A stretch of DNA of 64,000 nt from Mesolinea sp040772305 (GCA_040772305.1 JAXGYK010000001.1:620001-684000), one strand, 5' to 3'; shown: positions 1 through 9,360, numbered from the stretch's first letter. Notes: generated from the sequence alone by a model not told the origin. Numbers and translations: made by a program.

Positions 1-513
1 GACCAAGGCATTTGCCTCCTCATCCAAGACACAGCCGCTTAGCTCCAAAGCTTGTGCCAAAGCGTAAGCGCTAATAATCGGCCGTCCGGCAAAGCAGCGG
101 TCTTCAATGAAGAATTCTCCTACCGAAATCGCCCCTCGAATCGGAAAGCCAGCGCGGAAGGTACGGTTAAGCAAAGAAGCACACACCGTTGCGAAGGCCA
201 GATAATGGTGCAGAATGTAGGTAGTATCTCCATGCGGATCAAAAGGCATCGAAAGCAAAATGGAGTCTGAAAAAACGACCCACTTTACTTTGTCTAACAT
301 AGCTTCCCATTCACGTGATTCGCCATTGCTTTCACCGTTTCCGTTAGGAGCATCCCGCGTTAGCAAGGCCTGATTAATGTCGTGGGGAATATTCACTAAA
401 GTATCCGACACAAACTGGGCAGTTTTATGGATATTATTATTGAGGATAATCTGAGTGTAGCCCAGAATATCAAAGAAACCCAGAAAACCGGTTTCTGGCA
501 AAATCATACTCAT
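1..513 (-). CDS. Nucleotidyl-cyclase-like protein, partial (3' end outside window)
   Basis: This open frame runs off the left edge; 171 N-terminal residues are visible without a stop. It resembles a class III nucleotidyl cyclase homology domain. GFFDILGYT (Asp15) matches the first metal-binding strand, VVFSDSILL (Asp83) sits where the second metal Asp of the GDxxL strand lies, and PIRGAISVGEF followed by ISAYALAQALE resembles the IGIHTGE and NxAARL segments. Both putative metal aspartates are present, so catalysis is possible. The adenine- or guanine-specifying residues cannot be judged from the part seen. The ATG at 513-511 overlaps the TGA of the upstream gene (ATGA), so translation is probably coupled; GGAGGA lies just upstream. 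A second in-frame ATG at 507 is better spaced from that ribosome binding site. Fold assignment is by motif only. Confidence 0.6.
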   Translation of the reverse strand, partial: MSMILPETGFLGFFDILGYTQIILNNNIHKTAQFVSDTLVNIPHDINQALLTRDAPNGNGESNGESREWEAMLDKVKWVVFSDSILLSMPFDPHGDTTYILHHYLAFATVCASLLNRTFRAGFPIRGAISVGEFFIEDRCFAGRPIISAYALAQALELSGCVLDEEANALV

Positions 514-920
514 ACTTCCTCCAAGTCTGCATGCCATCTCACACTCTTCCAGGCAATCAGCGCTTTTTGCAGCTCCTTCGGCTCATCAAAGTAAAACGAA
601 GTATGCAGACAGCTCAAAGGCATGGTTGTAAATGCGTGGAGCGCAAGACGCGTATGGCCAGCTTGCACCTGTTCCGGCTGTAAATAACCAAAACGATACA
701 GCTCGCCTTCGTGTTCATCAATGGTTTCCGCCTGGAGCGCCTCCGCTTTGGCGCGCAGCTTAGCTACCAGCGCCAGGCGTTCCTTTTCTCCTGTGTAGCG
801 ATAGACAGCCGTAAGCAAAGTAATGCCTCGCTTCCACAACACCAGGTGTTCAGCTTCCAGGCGACGATAAAAATCATCGTCCAGTTCAATGGTCCAGTTA
901 GGGGTGATTTGGATTTCCAT
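510..920 (-). CDS. Small uncharacterised protein coupled to cyclase-like gene
   Basis: This is a 136-residue soluble protein that I do not recognise. It has no signal peptide or membrane segment. A Glu/Arg-rich helical middle (about residues 15-70) is followed by a C-terminal part rich in aromatics and histidines. I chose the ATG at 920 because a perfect TATAAT lies six bases upstream, which suggests a leaderless mRNA. A longer in-frame start at 1079 would run through the opp terminator and the promoter. The stop codon overlaps the start of the cyclase-like gene (ATGA), so the two are likely co-translated and may be partners. It lies directly behind the terminator of the opp operon, as a separate transcription unit. 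Confidence 0.6.
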   Translation of the reverse strand: MEIQITPNWTIELDDDFYRRLEAEHLVLWKRGITLLTAVYRYTGEKERLALVAKLRAKAEALQAETIDEHEGELYRFGYLQPEQVQAGHTRLALHAFTTMPLSCLHTSFYFDEPKELQKALIAWKSVRWHADLEEV

Positions 921-926
921 ATACGA

Positions 927-932
927 ATTATA
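927..932 (-). promoter_or_regulatory. -10 box TATAAT, predicted leaderless promoter
   Basis: TATAAT reads on the minus strand and is followed by six bases and then the ATG at 920. Transcription starting about seven bases after the box would begin at the A of the start codon. No ribosome binding site is present. A TTGACA lies at 970-965, but its 32-base spacing is too long for a normal -35. Confidence 0.55.
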
Positions 933-1044
933 CGCGTTTAGCGTTCCATTCGCGTATGTAGGATTGTCAAAGCTGCTGTAAGAAGCAACCGCCAAACCTT
1001 GCAAACTGCGGTTTTTTGAGGCTTGACCTGGAACTTTATTCGGG

Positions 1045-1073
1045 AAAAAATTTGGGGCTCTGTGGAGAGCCCC
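1045..1073 (-). terminator. Rho-independent terminator of opp operon
   Basis: A perfect 8-bp stem GGGGCTCT/AGAGCCCC with a 4-base loop is followed, on the minus strand, by AAATTTTTT. It sits 16 bases after the stop of the substrate-binding protein gene and ends the opp transcript. Confidence 0.85.
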
Positions 1074-1089
1074 AACCATCTAAGAGAAA

Positions 1090-2790
1090 CTATTTGACGA
1101 TATCGGCAAACATCGCGAACACGTCGCCGGCGGTAGAGGTAAAGACCCCTTCAACATAGTCTTTTACCAACATTTGGGCGTTGCGGGTGGAGATCGGAAT
1201 CCACCAGTAGCTTTCAACCATCATCTTTTCGGCTTCATGCAGTTTTTCAAAGCGTTCAGCCGGATCCAGGATGGAGTCGGTCTCGAGCATCAAAGCATCA
1301 TATTCGGGCGTTGAGTAAGCTGCAACACGCTGGATGTAGGCCGTGTTGGAAATGTAGAGATTCAACCAGGTAGTGGGGTCCACATAGTCTGCCGAGGTGC
1401 CCAGACGCACGATATCAAAATTGCCTGCCCGGCGTTCGGCGGAGAATGCAGCATTATCCATGCTGGTAAGCGCAAGGGTAATGCCCAGATTCTCTTTAAG
1501 CTGCCCAGCAACTGCCTGGGCTACATCGGTGTGAGACTGCAGGTTATTGAAAACCCAGCGCATTTCAGGGAAGCCCTCACCATTCGGGTAACCAGCTTCG
1601 GCCAGTAGTTCTTTAGCCCTGGCGACATCCTCTTTAATAAGGTCTCCACCCTCAGCACGGAAGTCCTGACCAGTAGCGGGGTTAGTGACTCCCGGAGGAA
1701 CCAGCGCATAAAGAGGAGTGTTGAGACCGCCCTGGATAGCAGCAATCTGTTCGCGGTTGATGGCCAGGTTGAAGGCTTCGCGCACACGGATATCCTCAAA
1801 AACGGGCTGACGCGCACTAAAGAGGTAAATATTGTTGACCAGATAGGGCACTTCTTTGATTTCTTCCGGATTAGGATAGGTCGAGCTGATGGTCATAGGA
1901 ATATTGAGAGCCATATCAATTTCACCGGTCTGGAAGGCTGCAACCTGGGCCTGCTGATCGGGAATGAAGTAGAACTCCAGCCGGCTAAGCTTCACATTGG
2001 CAGCTTCGTAGCTCTCGGGATTGGGAACAAGGACCACTTTTTCATTGGGAACATACTCTTCAAACATGAAGGGGCCATTGGTGACAACTTCTTTTACGTT
2101 CTCAACACTCCAGGTTGACACATCCTTGGGCACCTTGTCCTCACGAACAGGGAAGAAGGGGCTGAAGGTGGTCATCAGCGGGAAGTACGGCTGGGTGCGG
2201 CTGAGGGTAACCACTAAAGTGTAGTCGTCAACAGCTTCCACGCCAAATTCTTCCATCGGCAAATTTCCAGCCATGCAGTCGTCAAAGTTGACAATGGCGG
2301 AAAGCAAGTCGGCATAGGCAGCCTTGAGCTCGGGATAAAGGTTGCGCTGGAAGCCATAGACAAAGTCTTTGGCGGTTACGGGCACGCCATCGGACCATTT
2401 GGCATCTTTACGCAGATGGAAAGTGTAAACGAGGCCATCTTCCGAAAACTCATAATCTTCAGCAACCTCGTTTTTGAGGGAACCATCGGCGGCAAAACTA
2501 AAGAGACCGCGATAGACCGATTTAATAGGGTACTGTGGAGCAGCAGTAGTTCCGGTAGCGGGGTCTAAGGAACCGTCGTCACCGGGGATACCGATGCGGA
2601 GTACTTTTTCAACGGCAGGTTCGGCCGGAGCCGGGGCAGGGCTATCCTTGGCTGGTTCTGACACCGCAGGGGCATCAGCAGCAGGAGCCTGAGTATCTGG
2701 CGCTGCCGTGGGGGCAGCGGCTGGTGCGCAGGCAGCAATGAGTGCGAAGATCATGGTGATCATTAGCACGCGCATGAAAACTTTCTTCAT
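1090..2790 (-). CDS. oppA: Oligopeptide ABC transporter substrate-binding lipoprotein
   Basis: Extracytoplasmic solute-binding protein of family 5 (OppA/DppA type), 566 residues. It is anchored as a lipoprotein: a hydrophobic signal ending in LIAAC is followed by a long Ala/Pro/Thr linker, a common Chloroflexota style. Family hallmarks include LRIGIPGDDGSLDP near the mature N terminus, YRGLFSF, TFHLRKDAKWSDGVPVTAKDF, and NREQIAAIQGG. I chose the ATG at 2790 because GGAGGAAG lies seven bases before it; the earlier ATG at 2802 overlaps that ribosome binding site. It is the last gene of the opp operon, after the permeases and ATPases, and is followed by a terminator. The family makes peptide uptake most likely, but the bound ligand (peptide, opine or other) cannot be read from sequence. 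Confidence 0.9.
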   Translation of the reverse strand: MKKVFMRVLMITMIFALIAACAPAAAPTAAPDTQAPAADAPAVSEPAKDSPAPAPAEPAVEKVLRIGIPGDDGSLDPATGTTAAPQYPIKSVYRGLFSFAADGSLKNEVAEDYEFSEDGLVYTFHLRKDAKWSDGVPVTAKDFVYGFQRNLYPELKAAYADLLSAIVNFDDCMAGNLPMEEFGVEAVDDYTLVVTLSRTQPYFPLMTTFSPFFPVREDKVPKDVSTWSVENVKEVVTNGPFMFEEYVPNEKVVLVPNPESYEAANVKLSRLEFYFIPDQQAQVAAFQTGEIDMALNIPMTISSTYPNPEEIKEVPYLVNNIYLFSARQPVFEDIRVREAFNLAINREQIAAIQGGLNTPLYALVPPGVTNPATGQDFRAEGGDLIKEDVARAKELLAEAGYPNGEGFPEMRWVFNNLQSHTDVAQAVAGQLKENLGITLALTSMDNAAFSAERRAGNFDIVRLGTSADYVDPTTWLNLYISNTAYIQRVAAYSTPEYDALMLETDSILDPAERFEKLHEAEKMMVESYWWIPISTRNAQMLVKDYVEGVFTSTAGDVFAMFADIVK

Positions 2791-2845
2791 TTCTTCCTCC
2801 ATTTTTCTAATTTTGCATCACAGTATTTTGGTTCAGTAGTACGAA

Positions 2846-3862
2846 TCAATATAAGTGGCAAGCAACCTCCCTTCCTTGAACCTCTTTTAGCAAAGGCATT
2901 TCAAGTGTACAAATCTCCATCCCGTGCCGGCAGCGCTTATAAAAGGGACAACCTGGCGGCGGGTTAATGGGTGTGGGTATCTCTCCTTTAAGCAGAATAC
3001 GTTGTTTGCGTGACGCAGCCACAGGGTCGGGCACACAAACTGAAGAAAGCAAAGCCTGGGAATACGGATGCAGGGGGCTGCGGTAGAGCAGGCTGCTTTC
3101 TCCGGTTTCAACGATATGGCCCAGATACATTACGCTGATGCGATGGCTAATGTGCTTGACCATTGAAAGGTCATGCGCAATAAAAAGATAGGATAGCCCA
3201 AAGGTATCACGCAAGTCTTCAAGCAAGTTGATAATTTGGGCCTGAATGGAAACATCGAGCGCACTGATGGGTTCATCGCAGACGATAAACTCCGGATCCA
3301 AGGCAAGGGTTCGGGCAATACTGATACGCTGACGCTGGCCGCCAGAGAATTCATGCGGAAAGCGGCGCACGTGATCGGGTTTGAGGCCAACAAGGCGAAT
3401 GAGTTCCTGCACGCGGACTTCGCGATCTGCGTGGGTACCGATGTTATGGATATCCATCGATTCACGAATAATCTCACCTATAGTGAGGCGCGGATTAAGG
3501 GAAGCATAAGGATCCTGGAAGATCATTTGGACCCGTTTTTGGTAGGCTTTAAGGTCGGCAGCGTTCTTGATGGCAAAGACATCTTTGTCGCGATAGAGCA
3601 CCTGCCCAGAGGTAGGAGAATAGATACGAACGATCGTTCGGCCAAGGGTGCTTTTACCGCAGCCCGATTCGCCTACCAGACCATGGGTTTCCCCTTGTTT
3701 GACCGTAAAACTCACATCATCTACAGCTTTTACAATCTTTTTAGACGCAAAGAGACCGCGGGTAACATCAAAATACTTTCGCAGCCCGCGAACTTCGAGA
3801 AGGGTTTGCGTTTTAGGAGCGGTTTTCACTTGAAGTGTTCGTTGTGGTTGAGGCACTAACAT
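2846..3862 (-). CDS. oppF: Oligopeptide ABC transporter ATP-binding protein
   Basis: Second cytoplasmic ATPase of the transporter, 338 residues. It has Walker A GESGCGKST, the Q-loop in MIFQDPYASLNPR, signature SGGQRQR, Walker B EFIVCDEP and the switch His in FIAHDLSM. The C-terminal oligopeptide/dipeptide extension carries a Cys-rich segment (GCPFYKRC...C), which in this family can bind an iron-sulphur cluster. The start at 3862 is preceded by AAAGGAGG and shares one base with the stop of oppD (TAATG), so the two are coupled. An upstream in-frame ATG at 3910 lies inside oppD and lacks a ribosome binding site. It pairs with OppD to drive peptide import. Confidence 0.9.
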   Translation of the reverse strand: MLVPQPQRTLQVKTAPKTQTLLEVRGLRKYFDVTRGLFASKKIVKAVDDVSFTVKQGETHGLVGESGCGKSTLGRTIVRIYSPTSGQVLYRDKDVFAIKNAADLKAYQKRVQMIFQDPYASLNPRLTIGEIIRESMDIHNIGTHADREVRVQELIRLVGLKPDHVRRFPHEFSGGQRQRISIARTLALDPEFIVCDEPISALDVSIQAQIINLLEDLRDTFGLSYLFIAHDLSMVKHISHRISVMYLGHIVETGESSLLYRSPLHPYSQALLSSVCVPDPVAASRKQRILLKGEIPTPINPPPGCPFYKRCRHGMEICTLEMPLLKEVQGREVACHLY

Positions 3863-4893
3863 TATGCCTCCTTTACTGCGGTTTGTTCGGGCTGGTAATA
3901 GAGCCAGCAATCAGCAAAGTGACTGGGGCTAAAGTTGAACCGTGGTGGCGGGGTGGTTTTGCAGATACGCAGCGCCTTTTTGCAACGATCCACAAAAGGA
4001 CAGCCCGCCGGCGGCTTTAGCAGATCGGGCGGGGAACCAGGAATAGGAACCAGTTTCTTGGCTTCGTCTTCATCCGGATTATTGATGCTGTTGAGCAGAC
4101 CGGTGGTGTAGGGGTGTTTGGCATGGTGAAAAACCTCGTAGGTTGTGCCGTGCTCCACCATCTTCCCGCCGTACATAATCATTACCCGGGAACAGGATGA
4201 GGCAACTACACCCAGGTCGTGGGTAATGAGGATGATTGAAGTTTCCAGTTTTTTCTGCAAAGAGACGAGCAAATCAAGGATTTGCGCCTGGATGGTGAGG
4301 TCCAAAGCAGTTGTTGGTTCATCGGCAATAATGAGACTGGGGTTGCAGGAGAGCGCAATAGCAATGATGATACGCTGGCGCATACCACCTGAAAATTCGA
4401 AGGGGTACTGGCGCAGGCGTTCTTCGGGACTGGGAATACCTACCATTTGCATCAATTCGATGGCACGGGAACGGGCTTGTTTATTGGTTAGCCCCAAGTG
4501 CAGTTTTAATGCCTCGGTTAACTGTGTATCCACACGCAAAACCGGATTGAGGTAGGTCATGGGGTCCTGAAAGATCATTGAAATTCGCTTGGAGCGAATG
4601 TGGCGCATCATTTCTTCATATTCCTTAAGCGCCTTACGGCGTGCATAGGGAACAGGAGAAATATCCTTGCCCTCAAAAAGAATTTCGCCAGAGCTTACAG
4701 TACCATTTTCTGCCAAAAGTCCCATAACAGAGAGCATCGTGACACTTTTCCCGGAGCCAGATTCGCCAACGATGCCGACAAATTCGCCCGCATCCACGTA
4801 AAGATCCAAGCCACGAACAGCCTGAACGGTACCTGCCTGGGTATTGAATTGGGTTTGAAGGTTTTTAACTTCGAGCAGTTTAGTCATTGGCAT
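3862..4893 (-). CDS. oppD: Oligopeptide ABC transporter ATP-binding protein
   Basis: First cytoplasmic ATPase of the peptide importer, 343 residues. It has Walker A GESGSGKS, MIFQDPMTYLNP (Q-loop), signature SGGMRQR, Walker B LIIADEPT and switch region LITHDLGV. The C-terminal oligo/dipeptide transporter domain includes GCPFVDRCKKALRIC. The ATG at 4893 directly follows the TGA of oppC; a second ATG two codons in (4887) is possible because the ribosome binding site is weak, and translation is probably coupled to oppC. It forms the nucleotide-binding heterodimer with the next gene. Confidence 0.9.
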   Translation of the reverse strand: MPMTKLLEVKNLQTQFNTQAGTVQAVRGLDLYVDAGEFVGIVGESGSGKSVTMLSVMGLLAENGTVSSGEILFEGKDISPVPYARRKALKEYEEMMRHIRSKRISMIFQDPMTYLNPVLRVDTQLTEALKLHLGLTNKQARSRAIELMQMVGIPSPEERLRQYPFEFSGGMRQRIIIAIALSCNPSLIIADEPTTALDLTIQAQILDLLVSLQKKLETSIILITHDLGVVASSCSRVMIMYGGKMVEHGTTYEVFHHAKHPYTTGLLNSINNPDEDEAKKLVPIPGSPPDLLKPPAGCPFVDRCKKALRICKTTPPPRFNFSPSHFADCWLYYQPEQTAVKEA

Positions 4894-5886
4894 TCACTTT
4901 TTCTTTGGATCGAGGGCGTCGCTGAGGCTATCGCCGATAAAGTTGAAGGCAAACATGGTGAGGGAAATTGCAAGTACCGGCCAAATAACCTGAATGGGTG
5001 CGGTGTCGATGAGTACTTTGGCCTCCTGTGCCAGCGTTCCCCAGGAGGCTTTGGGCAAGGAAATACCAATGCCCAAAAAAGAAAGGTAAGCCTCGGTAAA
5101 GATGGCATTGGGGATCATAAAAGTAAGAGTTACCAGAATAGCATTCATGGAATTAAGCACCAGGTGACGCAAAAGGATACGCGGTTTGCTTGCCCCAAGC
5201 ACAAAAGCCGCCAGGGCAAACTCCTGTTCCTTAAGTGAAAGCACCTGACTGCGCACCATACGGGCCATGCCTACCCAGGAGCTTACACAAATACCCATGA
5301 GCACTGAAACGATATTAGAGCCAAAGACTAACATGATAAGAATTACATATAGCATTGAGGGCATGGCGTAGAGGATGTCTACAAAGCGCATCATTAGCAG
5401 GTCGACCTTGCCTCCCAAATAACCAGAGATACCTCCGTAGATGACACCGATAATCAAATTGATGAAGGCTGAGACAAAGCCTACGGTAAGACTAATGCGG
5501 GCACCGTACATAAGACGACTGAAGATATCGCGGCCGAAATTATCGGTGCCCAGGATGTGCTTGAGGGAAGGTAAGGCATTGCGATTGTTGAAATCCTGCT
5601 TGTCATAAGGATAGGGCGAGATGATGGGGCCAAAAACTGCCAGCAGGATGATAAGAATCAGGAAAGCGAGGCTAATAACAGCCAGTTTGTTTTGCTTAAA
5701 TCGCCGCCAGGCATCGGAAGCAAAAGACTTGGTGGCAGATGCAATAAATTCAGTGTTCTTTTCGGCTTCAGGCAGCAGTTCAAAGGCGTCTTTGGTGATA
5801 TTGAGCGGCTGCGTGAGCGGTTCCATAACTGGCTCATCGTAGAAATGAGCATCTGAAAAAAGCATTTCAGGGTTAGAGGTTTCCAT
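4894..5886 (-). CDS. oppC: Oligopeptide ABC transporter permease (OppC type)
   Basis: Inner-membrane permease of 330 residues with a long cytoplasmic N-terminal tail (about 65 residues) before the first membrane helix (LAVISLAFLILIILLAVFGP). The OppC_N segment and HILGTDNFGRDIFSRLMYGARISL are typical of the DppC/OppC family. The EAA loop that contacts the ATPases is EFALAAFVLGASKPRILLRH. About six transmembrane helices are visible. It lies eight bases after oppB and abuts oppD with no gap. Confidence 0.9.
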   Translation of the reverse strand: METSNPEMLFSDAHFYDEPVMEPLTQPLNITKDAFELLPEAEKNTEFIASATKSFASDAWRRFKQNKLAVISLAFLILIILLAVFGPIISPYPYDKQDFNNRNALPSLKHILGTDNFGRDIFSRLMYGARISLTVGFVSAFINLIIGVIYGGISGYLGGKVDLLMMRFVDILYAMPSMLYVILIMLVFGSNIVSVLMGICVSSWVGMARMVRSQVLSLKEQEFALAAFVLGASKPRILLRHLVLNSMNAILVTLTFMIPNAIFTEAYLSFLGIGISLPKASWGTLAQEAKVLIDTAPIQVIWPVLAISLTMFAFNFIGDSLSDALDPKKK

Positions 5887-5894
5887 ATCCGCTC

Positions 5895-6815
5895 CTAACT
5901 ATTGACCTTGATGCGCGGATCAACAACGCCCAGGAATAAATCGACAACGAGATTCATGGTGATGACTAAGGCGCCCAGAAAAATAATGAGGCCCAGGATC
6001 ACGGGGTAGTCGCGGCCCTGAATGGCATTGACCAGTTCTTTGCCGATACCGGGGATAGCAAAGAGGTTTTCGATCACAAAGGAACCAATCATCAGGAAGG
6101 CGATCATAGGGCCAAGGTAGGTAACGATAGGGATGAGCGCATTTTTAAGAGCGTGACGCAGGATGATGGTTCTGCGGGAAAGTCCTTTGCTGCGCGCCAT
6201 CACAATATAGTCCTGTTTAAGCACCTCGGTGAGCGTAGAACGGGTCATACGGGAAATGAAGGCAATTGGATAGAAACTAAGCGCCATGGTGGGCATGACA
6301 TAATGCCGCCAGGTAGAAAGGCCAATAACTGGCAAGGCACGCAGGTTTACAGCAAAGACATAAATAAGAAAGATAGCCAGCAAAAAACCCGGGATACTGA
6401 TGCCAAGTGTAGCGCCTGCAACGATAAGGGTACGGACCCAAGTGTGTTTGGTGAGCGCAGCAATGATGCCCAGGGTAATACCAATCGTAACCGAGAAACC
6501 AAATGCTACGAAACCGAGACGCATAGTGATAGGCGAGAGCTTGGTGATGAGACTGGCTACTGAAACACCCGCTTTTTTAAAGGAAAGACCCAGGTCGCCT
6601 TGCAGGAGTTCTTTGAGATAAATAAAGTACTGCTGGTGGACTGGCTTGTCGAGGTTATATTTTTGTGCGATGATCTCCTCCACACGCGGATCTTGCACAC
6701 GCTCGCTGTCAAAAGGGCCGCCGGGGAGGATTTTCATCAAGAAAAAAGCCAGCGTAACCAAGACGAAAATCGTTAATAAACCAATACCAATCCTTTTTAA
6801 AACATAGGTGATCAT
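5895..6815 (-). CDS. oppB: Oligopeptide ABC transporter permease (OppB type)
   Basis: Inner-membrane permease of 306 residues and first gene of the opp operon. It starts with the usual MITYVLKRIGIGLLTIFVLV helix, then PGGPFDSERV, a second set of helices, and the EAA loop DYIVMARSKGLSRRTIILRHALKNALIP that couples to OppD/OppF. It ends with the family-typical VVDPRIKV. The ribosome binding site is weak (AAGAGACG). No convincing minus-strand -10/-35 pair was found in the upstream gap, so the operon promoter is unplaced. Confidence 0.9.
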   Translation of the reverse strand: MITYVLKRIGIGLLTIFVLVTLAFFLMKILPGGPFDSERVQDPRVEEIIAQKYNLDKPVHQQYFIYLKELLQGDLGLSFKKAGVSVASLITKLSPITMRLGFVAFGFSVTIGITLGIIAALTKHTWVRTLIVAGATLGISIPGFLLAIFLIYVFAVNLRALPVIGLSTWRHYVMPTMALSFYPIAFISRMTRSTLTEVLKQDYIVMARSKGLSRRTIILRHALKNALIPIVTYLGPMIAFLMIGSFVIENLFAIPGIGKELVNAIQGRDYPVILGLIIFLGALVITMNLVVDLFLGVVDPRIKVNS

Positions 6816-7409
6816 AGGCGTCTCTTAGAGAATGTGGTTTACTTGAAAAAAAACAGCCGCGCGTGAAGAAAGTCGGGAAGAACTTAAGATTTGCTGCGGC
6901 AGAGTGCTCATAAGTTTCCTTATCCTGCTCCTAACTGTCTGGGTGTGGAAAAGAAACACACCAGGAACAAGCCTTCACATTATGATTTTAGGATAGATAT
7001 TGGGTTTAGGGGGAGTATTAAGCAAATTTTGCTAATTTTGTATCCGTAATATTCACATTATTGCAATTCATGCTTAAAAAAGGGGCCAAAGCTGTAAGGA
7101 TCAAGAAAACTGGCTGCCCCACTATTAAGATATGGGGAATTTTAACTTACTAGAGAACAAAGCAAGGTCTTTTGAGCAAATTTGGAATAACATAATCCTT
7201 AGAGAGACCCGAACTCCTTGATTTATGCCAGATACTAAAAAAGCTTCATATATATTGATGTAAGTTTATTATTTCCAGCGTCTTAAATAAGCTCAGATAC
7301 ACCCTTTTTTTACCTGGTAATAACCCCGTCACAACGAAAGGTTAAGCTTGCTTTCAGTCAACACCCTATAATAATTTAAAAATGATGAAAGAATAGGGTT
7401 GTTCAGATT
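6816..7409. other. Divergent intergenic region, no gene seen
   Basis: 594 bases separate oppB (leftward) from the serine hydrolase gene (rightward). It is AT-rich, has stops in all frames and no tRNA-like fold. The only clear signal is the TATAAT at 7367. A small GGTGTG/CACACC hairpin lies near 6945. The opp promoter must be here but was not identified. Confidence 0.5.
7367..7372 (+). promoter_or_regulatory. -10 box TATAAT upstream of serine hydrolase
   Basis: TATAAT lies 37 bases before the ATG at 7410. No good -35 is found at 16-18 bases; TTAAGC at a 19-base spacing is the nearest match. An activator-dependent promoter is possible. Confidence 0.4.
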
Positions 7410-9203
7410 ATGAAAGTAAGGTTCTTAAGTTTCTTATTCCTGATCCTTGCGCTGGCATCCATAGCTGTTGGCAACGTATCGGCCCAAGGGCTGGAGTATT
7501 TACCCTCAGGTATCAGCTATGCAGATATCGGGCAGGAGATCGAAGATTATGTAGCAGAAAACCAGGCTACTACTGCAGGGCTTGCCCTTGCAGTCTTTGA
7601 TGCAAAAGGCCCGATTTATAAAAATTACTTTGGGTATGCTGACATCGGAGCAGAGTTACCGGTGACCGAAGAGACCGTCTTCGAATGGGGTTCTGTTACC
7701 AAGCTTTTAGTCTGGGTGAGTGTGATGCAGCTTGAGGAGCAAGGCTTGGTCGACTTGCATACAGATATAAAAAATTACCTGCCTGATAATTTTTTAACCA
7801 ATCTAAAATATGACGATGAAATCTCCTTGCAAGACCTGATGAATCACACGCCAGGGTTTCAGGAAAAAATTGTAAATCTCTTTATTTCGCCAGATATTGA
7901 ACCAAAGAGTTTGGCTGCTGCTCTGCAGGACTTTCCGCCAGTTCAGATTTACCGACCAGGTGAGATTCACGCCTATTCCAATTGGGGTGCAGCTCTGGCC
8001 GGTTATATTGTCGAAACTGTCAGCGGGAAGCCCTTTCATCAGTATGTGCATGACGCTATTTTTGAGCCGCTAGGGATGAAGAATACAGCGCTTGCTTCTG
8101 ATCTTTCGGACAACCCCGCAGTACGAGATGCGCGTATAGAGCTACACTGTTATACCGCAAGCCGCCGCCTGATTGCAGAATGCAGGCACCAGATTCCGTT
8201 ATATCCAGCTGGAATGGCCACTGGAACCCTCAATGATTTTTTGGCCTTTGCTTCAGCGTTGGTTCAGGATAGTAAACTGGGGTCGCCCCTTTTTAAAGAA
8301 GCTGAAACGCTTGAAAAACTGTACCAACCCAGCTCTTACTTTGGAGACAGCGGCGTGGGGATCAACTCGCATGGTTTTTGGACTGGTTTTTATAAAGTCA
8401 GAACCTTGGGGCATGGGGGCAACACTGCCGGCTGTTCTTCAGTTTTACAGTTTGACCCAATCTCAGGGATTGGTGTGGTAGTAATGACCAATCAATCTGC
8501 TGAAAAAATATACAACGCTGAAATGATGCCCTTGATTTTTGGTAAGTTTGAAGACTCAGATCTGGCAGGATATAACACTGAGATTCCTGCTGGCTTTTTC
8601 CGTCCAGCTCGTACCACCATTGACGGCCCTTTCGCGCTGTTGAGCAGCAACCTGGTCACGATGGAGGAGAGTGATTTAAAAACGTTTTGGGTCTTAGAGC
8701 AAAAGAATGGCAAAGAACGGGTAATTTACACCATCAATGACCTGATTCGCGTGGAGACTTGGGAGCTAATAGTCATCTTTGTCCTCCTGGGAGGGATGAT
8801 TTTAGGAGCACTCTACGCACTTTGGACCTTAATTGGGGACGGAGTGATTGGCAGCATCCTGCGTTACCGTAAGCAAAAGAAAAGCGGTGAAGTTTTTCCA
8901 AAAGACCTTCCCCGCCGTTGGAGACTGCTCGCTTCTGGATTGCAAATACTTACTGTGCTCAATTTAGTGGTTTTGATCGTGCAGGCAATGACTTTTCAGA
9001 GACTGGAGAACATCCTGTGGCAATTCATTCTGTTTGGCATCCTGGGAATTGCTCTGCTGCTGCTTTTGGCTTTGTATTTAGGCAAGGTTAGACAACACGA
9101 GCAGAGCAAGAGAAAATGGTTAAGTCACCTTAGTTTCGTATTTATATCTGTGACGATCCTGAATGTTCTCTACTGGCAGCTGTATCGCTTTTGGGCAATC
9201 TGA
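7410..9203 (+). CDS. Membrane-anchored serine hydrolase, beta-lactamase class C/PBP-like
   Basis: A 597-residue exported enzyme of the beta-lactamase/serine-type D-Ala-D-Ala carboxypeptidase family. It has an N-terminal signal peptide (cleavage probably after VSA-Q). The active-site motifs are intact: Ser95-Val-Thr-Lys98 (SxxK), Tyr189-Ser-Asn191 (YxN) and His335-Gly-Gly337 (the KTG-equivalent HxG). The catalytic domain ends near residue 390. Four hydrophobic segments follow (about 450-475, 510-533, 542-566 and 573-597), tethering it to the membrane. This fits a peptidase or esterase acting on peptidoglycan or peptides at the cell surface; true beta-lactamase activity cannot be inferred. The ribosome binding site is weak. 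Confidence 0.85.
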   Translation: MKVRFLSFLFLILALASIAVGNVSAQGLEYLPSGISYADIGQEIEDYVAENQATTAGLALAVFDAKGPIYKNYFGYADIGAELPVTEETVFEWGSVTKLLVWVSVMQLEEQGLVDLHTDIKNYLPDNFLTNLKYDDEISLQDLMNHTPGFQEKIVNLFISPDIEPKSLAAALQDFPPVQIYRPGEIHAYSNWGAALAGYIVETVSGKPFHQYVHDAIFEPLGMKNTALASDLSDNPAVRDARIELHCYTASRRLIAECRHQIPLYPAGMATGTLNDFLAFASALVQDSKLGSPLFKEAETLEKLYQPSSYFGDSGVGINSHGFWTGFYKVRTLGHGGNTAGCSSVLQFDPISGIGVVVMTNQSAEKIYNAEMMPLIFGKFEDSDLAGYNTEIPAGFFRPARTTIDGPFALLSSNLVTMEESDLKTFWVLEQKNGKERVIYTINDLIRVETWELIVIFVLLGGMILGALYALWTLIGDGVIGSILRYRKQKKSGEVFPKDLPRRWRLLASGLQILTVLNLVVLIVQAMTFQRLENILWQFILFGILGIALLLLLALYLGKVRQHEQSKRKWLSHLSFVFISVTILNVLYWQLYRFWAI

Positions 9204-9360
9204 GCAGTAAATAGCTGTACCTGCCTGGTTGCCTTCAATGATTTACAATTCAGAAATTTGCAGCATTCAAGCCGATCATTGTGAACGCTGTAGATGTCCT
9301 CTGCTAAAATAAGGGTGCTGTGATTCTGGTTAGTCTTTCGTAGGTTAAGAGTGATGAGAG

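Noticed and set aside
311..318. TCACGTGA at the left edge as a third parS site
   Set aside because: Only the 8-bp centre matches; the flanking GTT/AAC arms of parS are absent, and it lies inside the cyclase-like coding region.
965..970. TTGACA as the -35 of the gene at 510-920
   Set aside because: It is 32 bases from the TATAAT; functional spacing is about 15-19.
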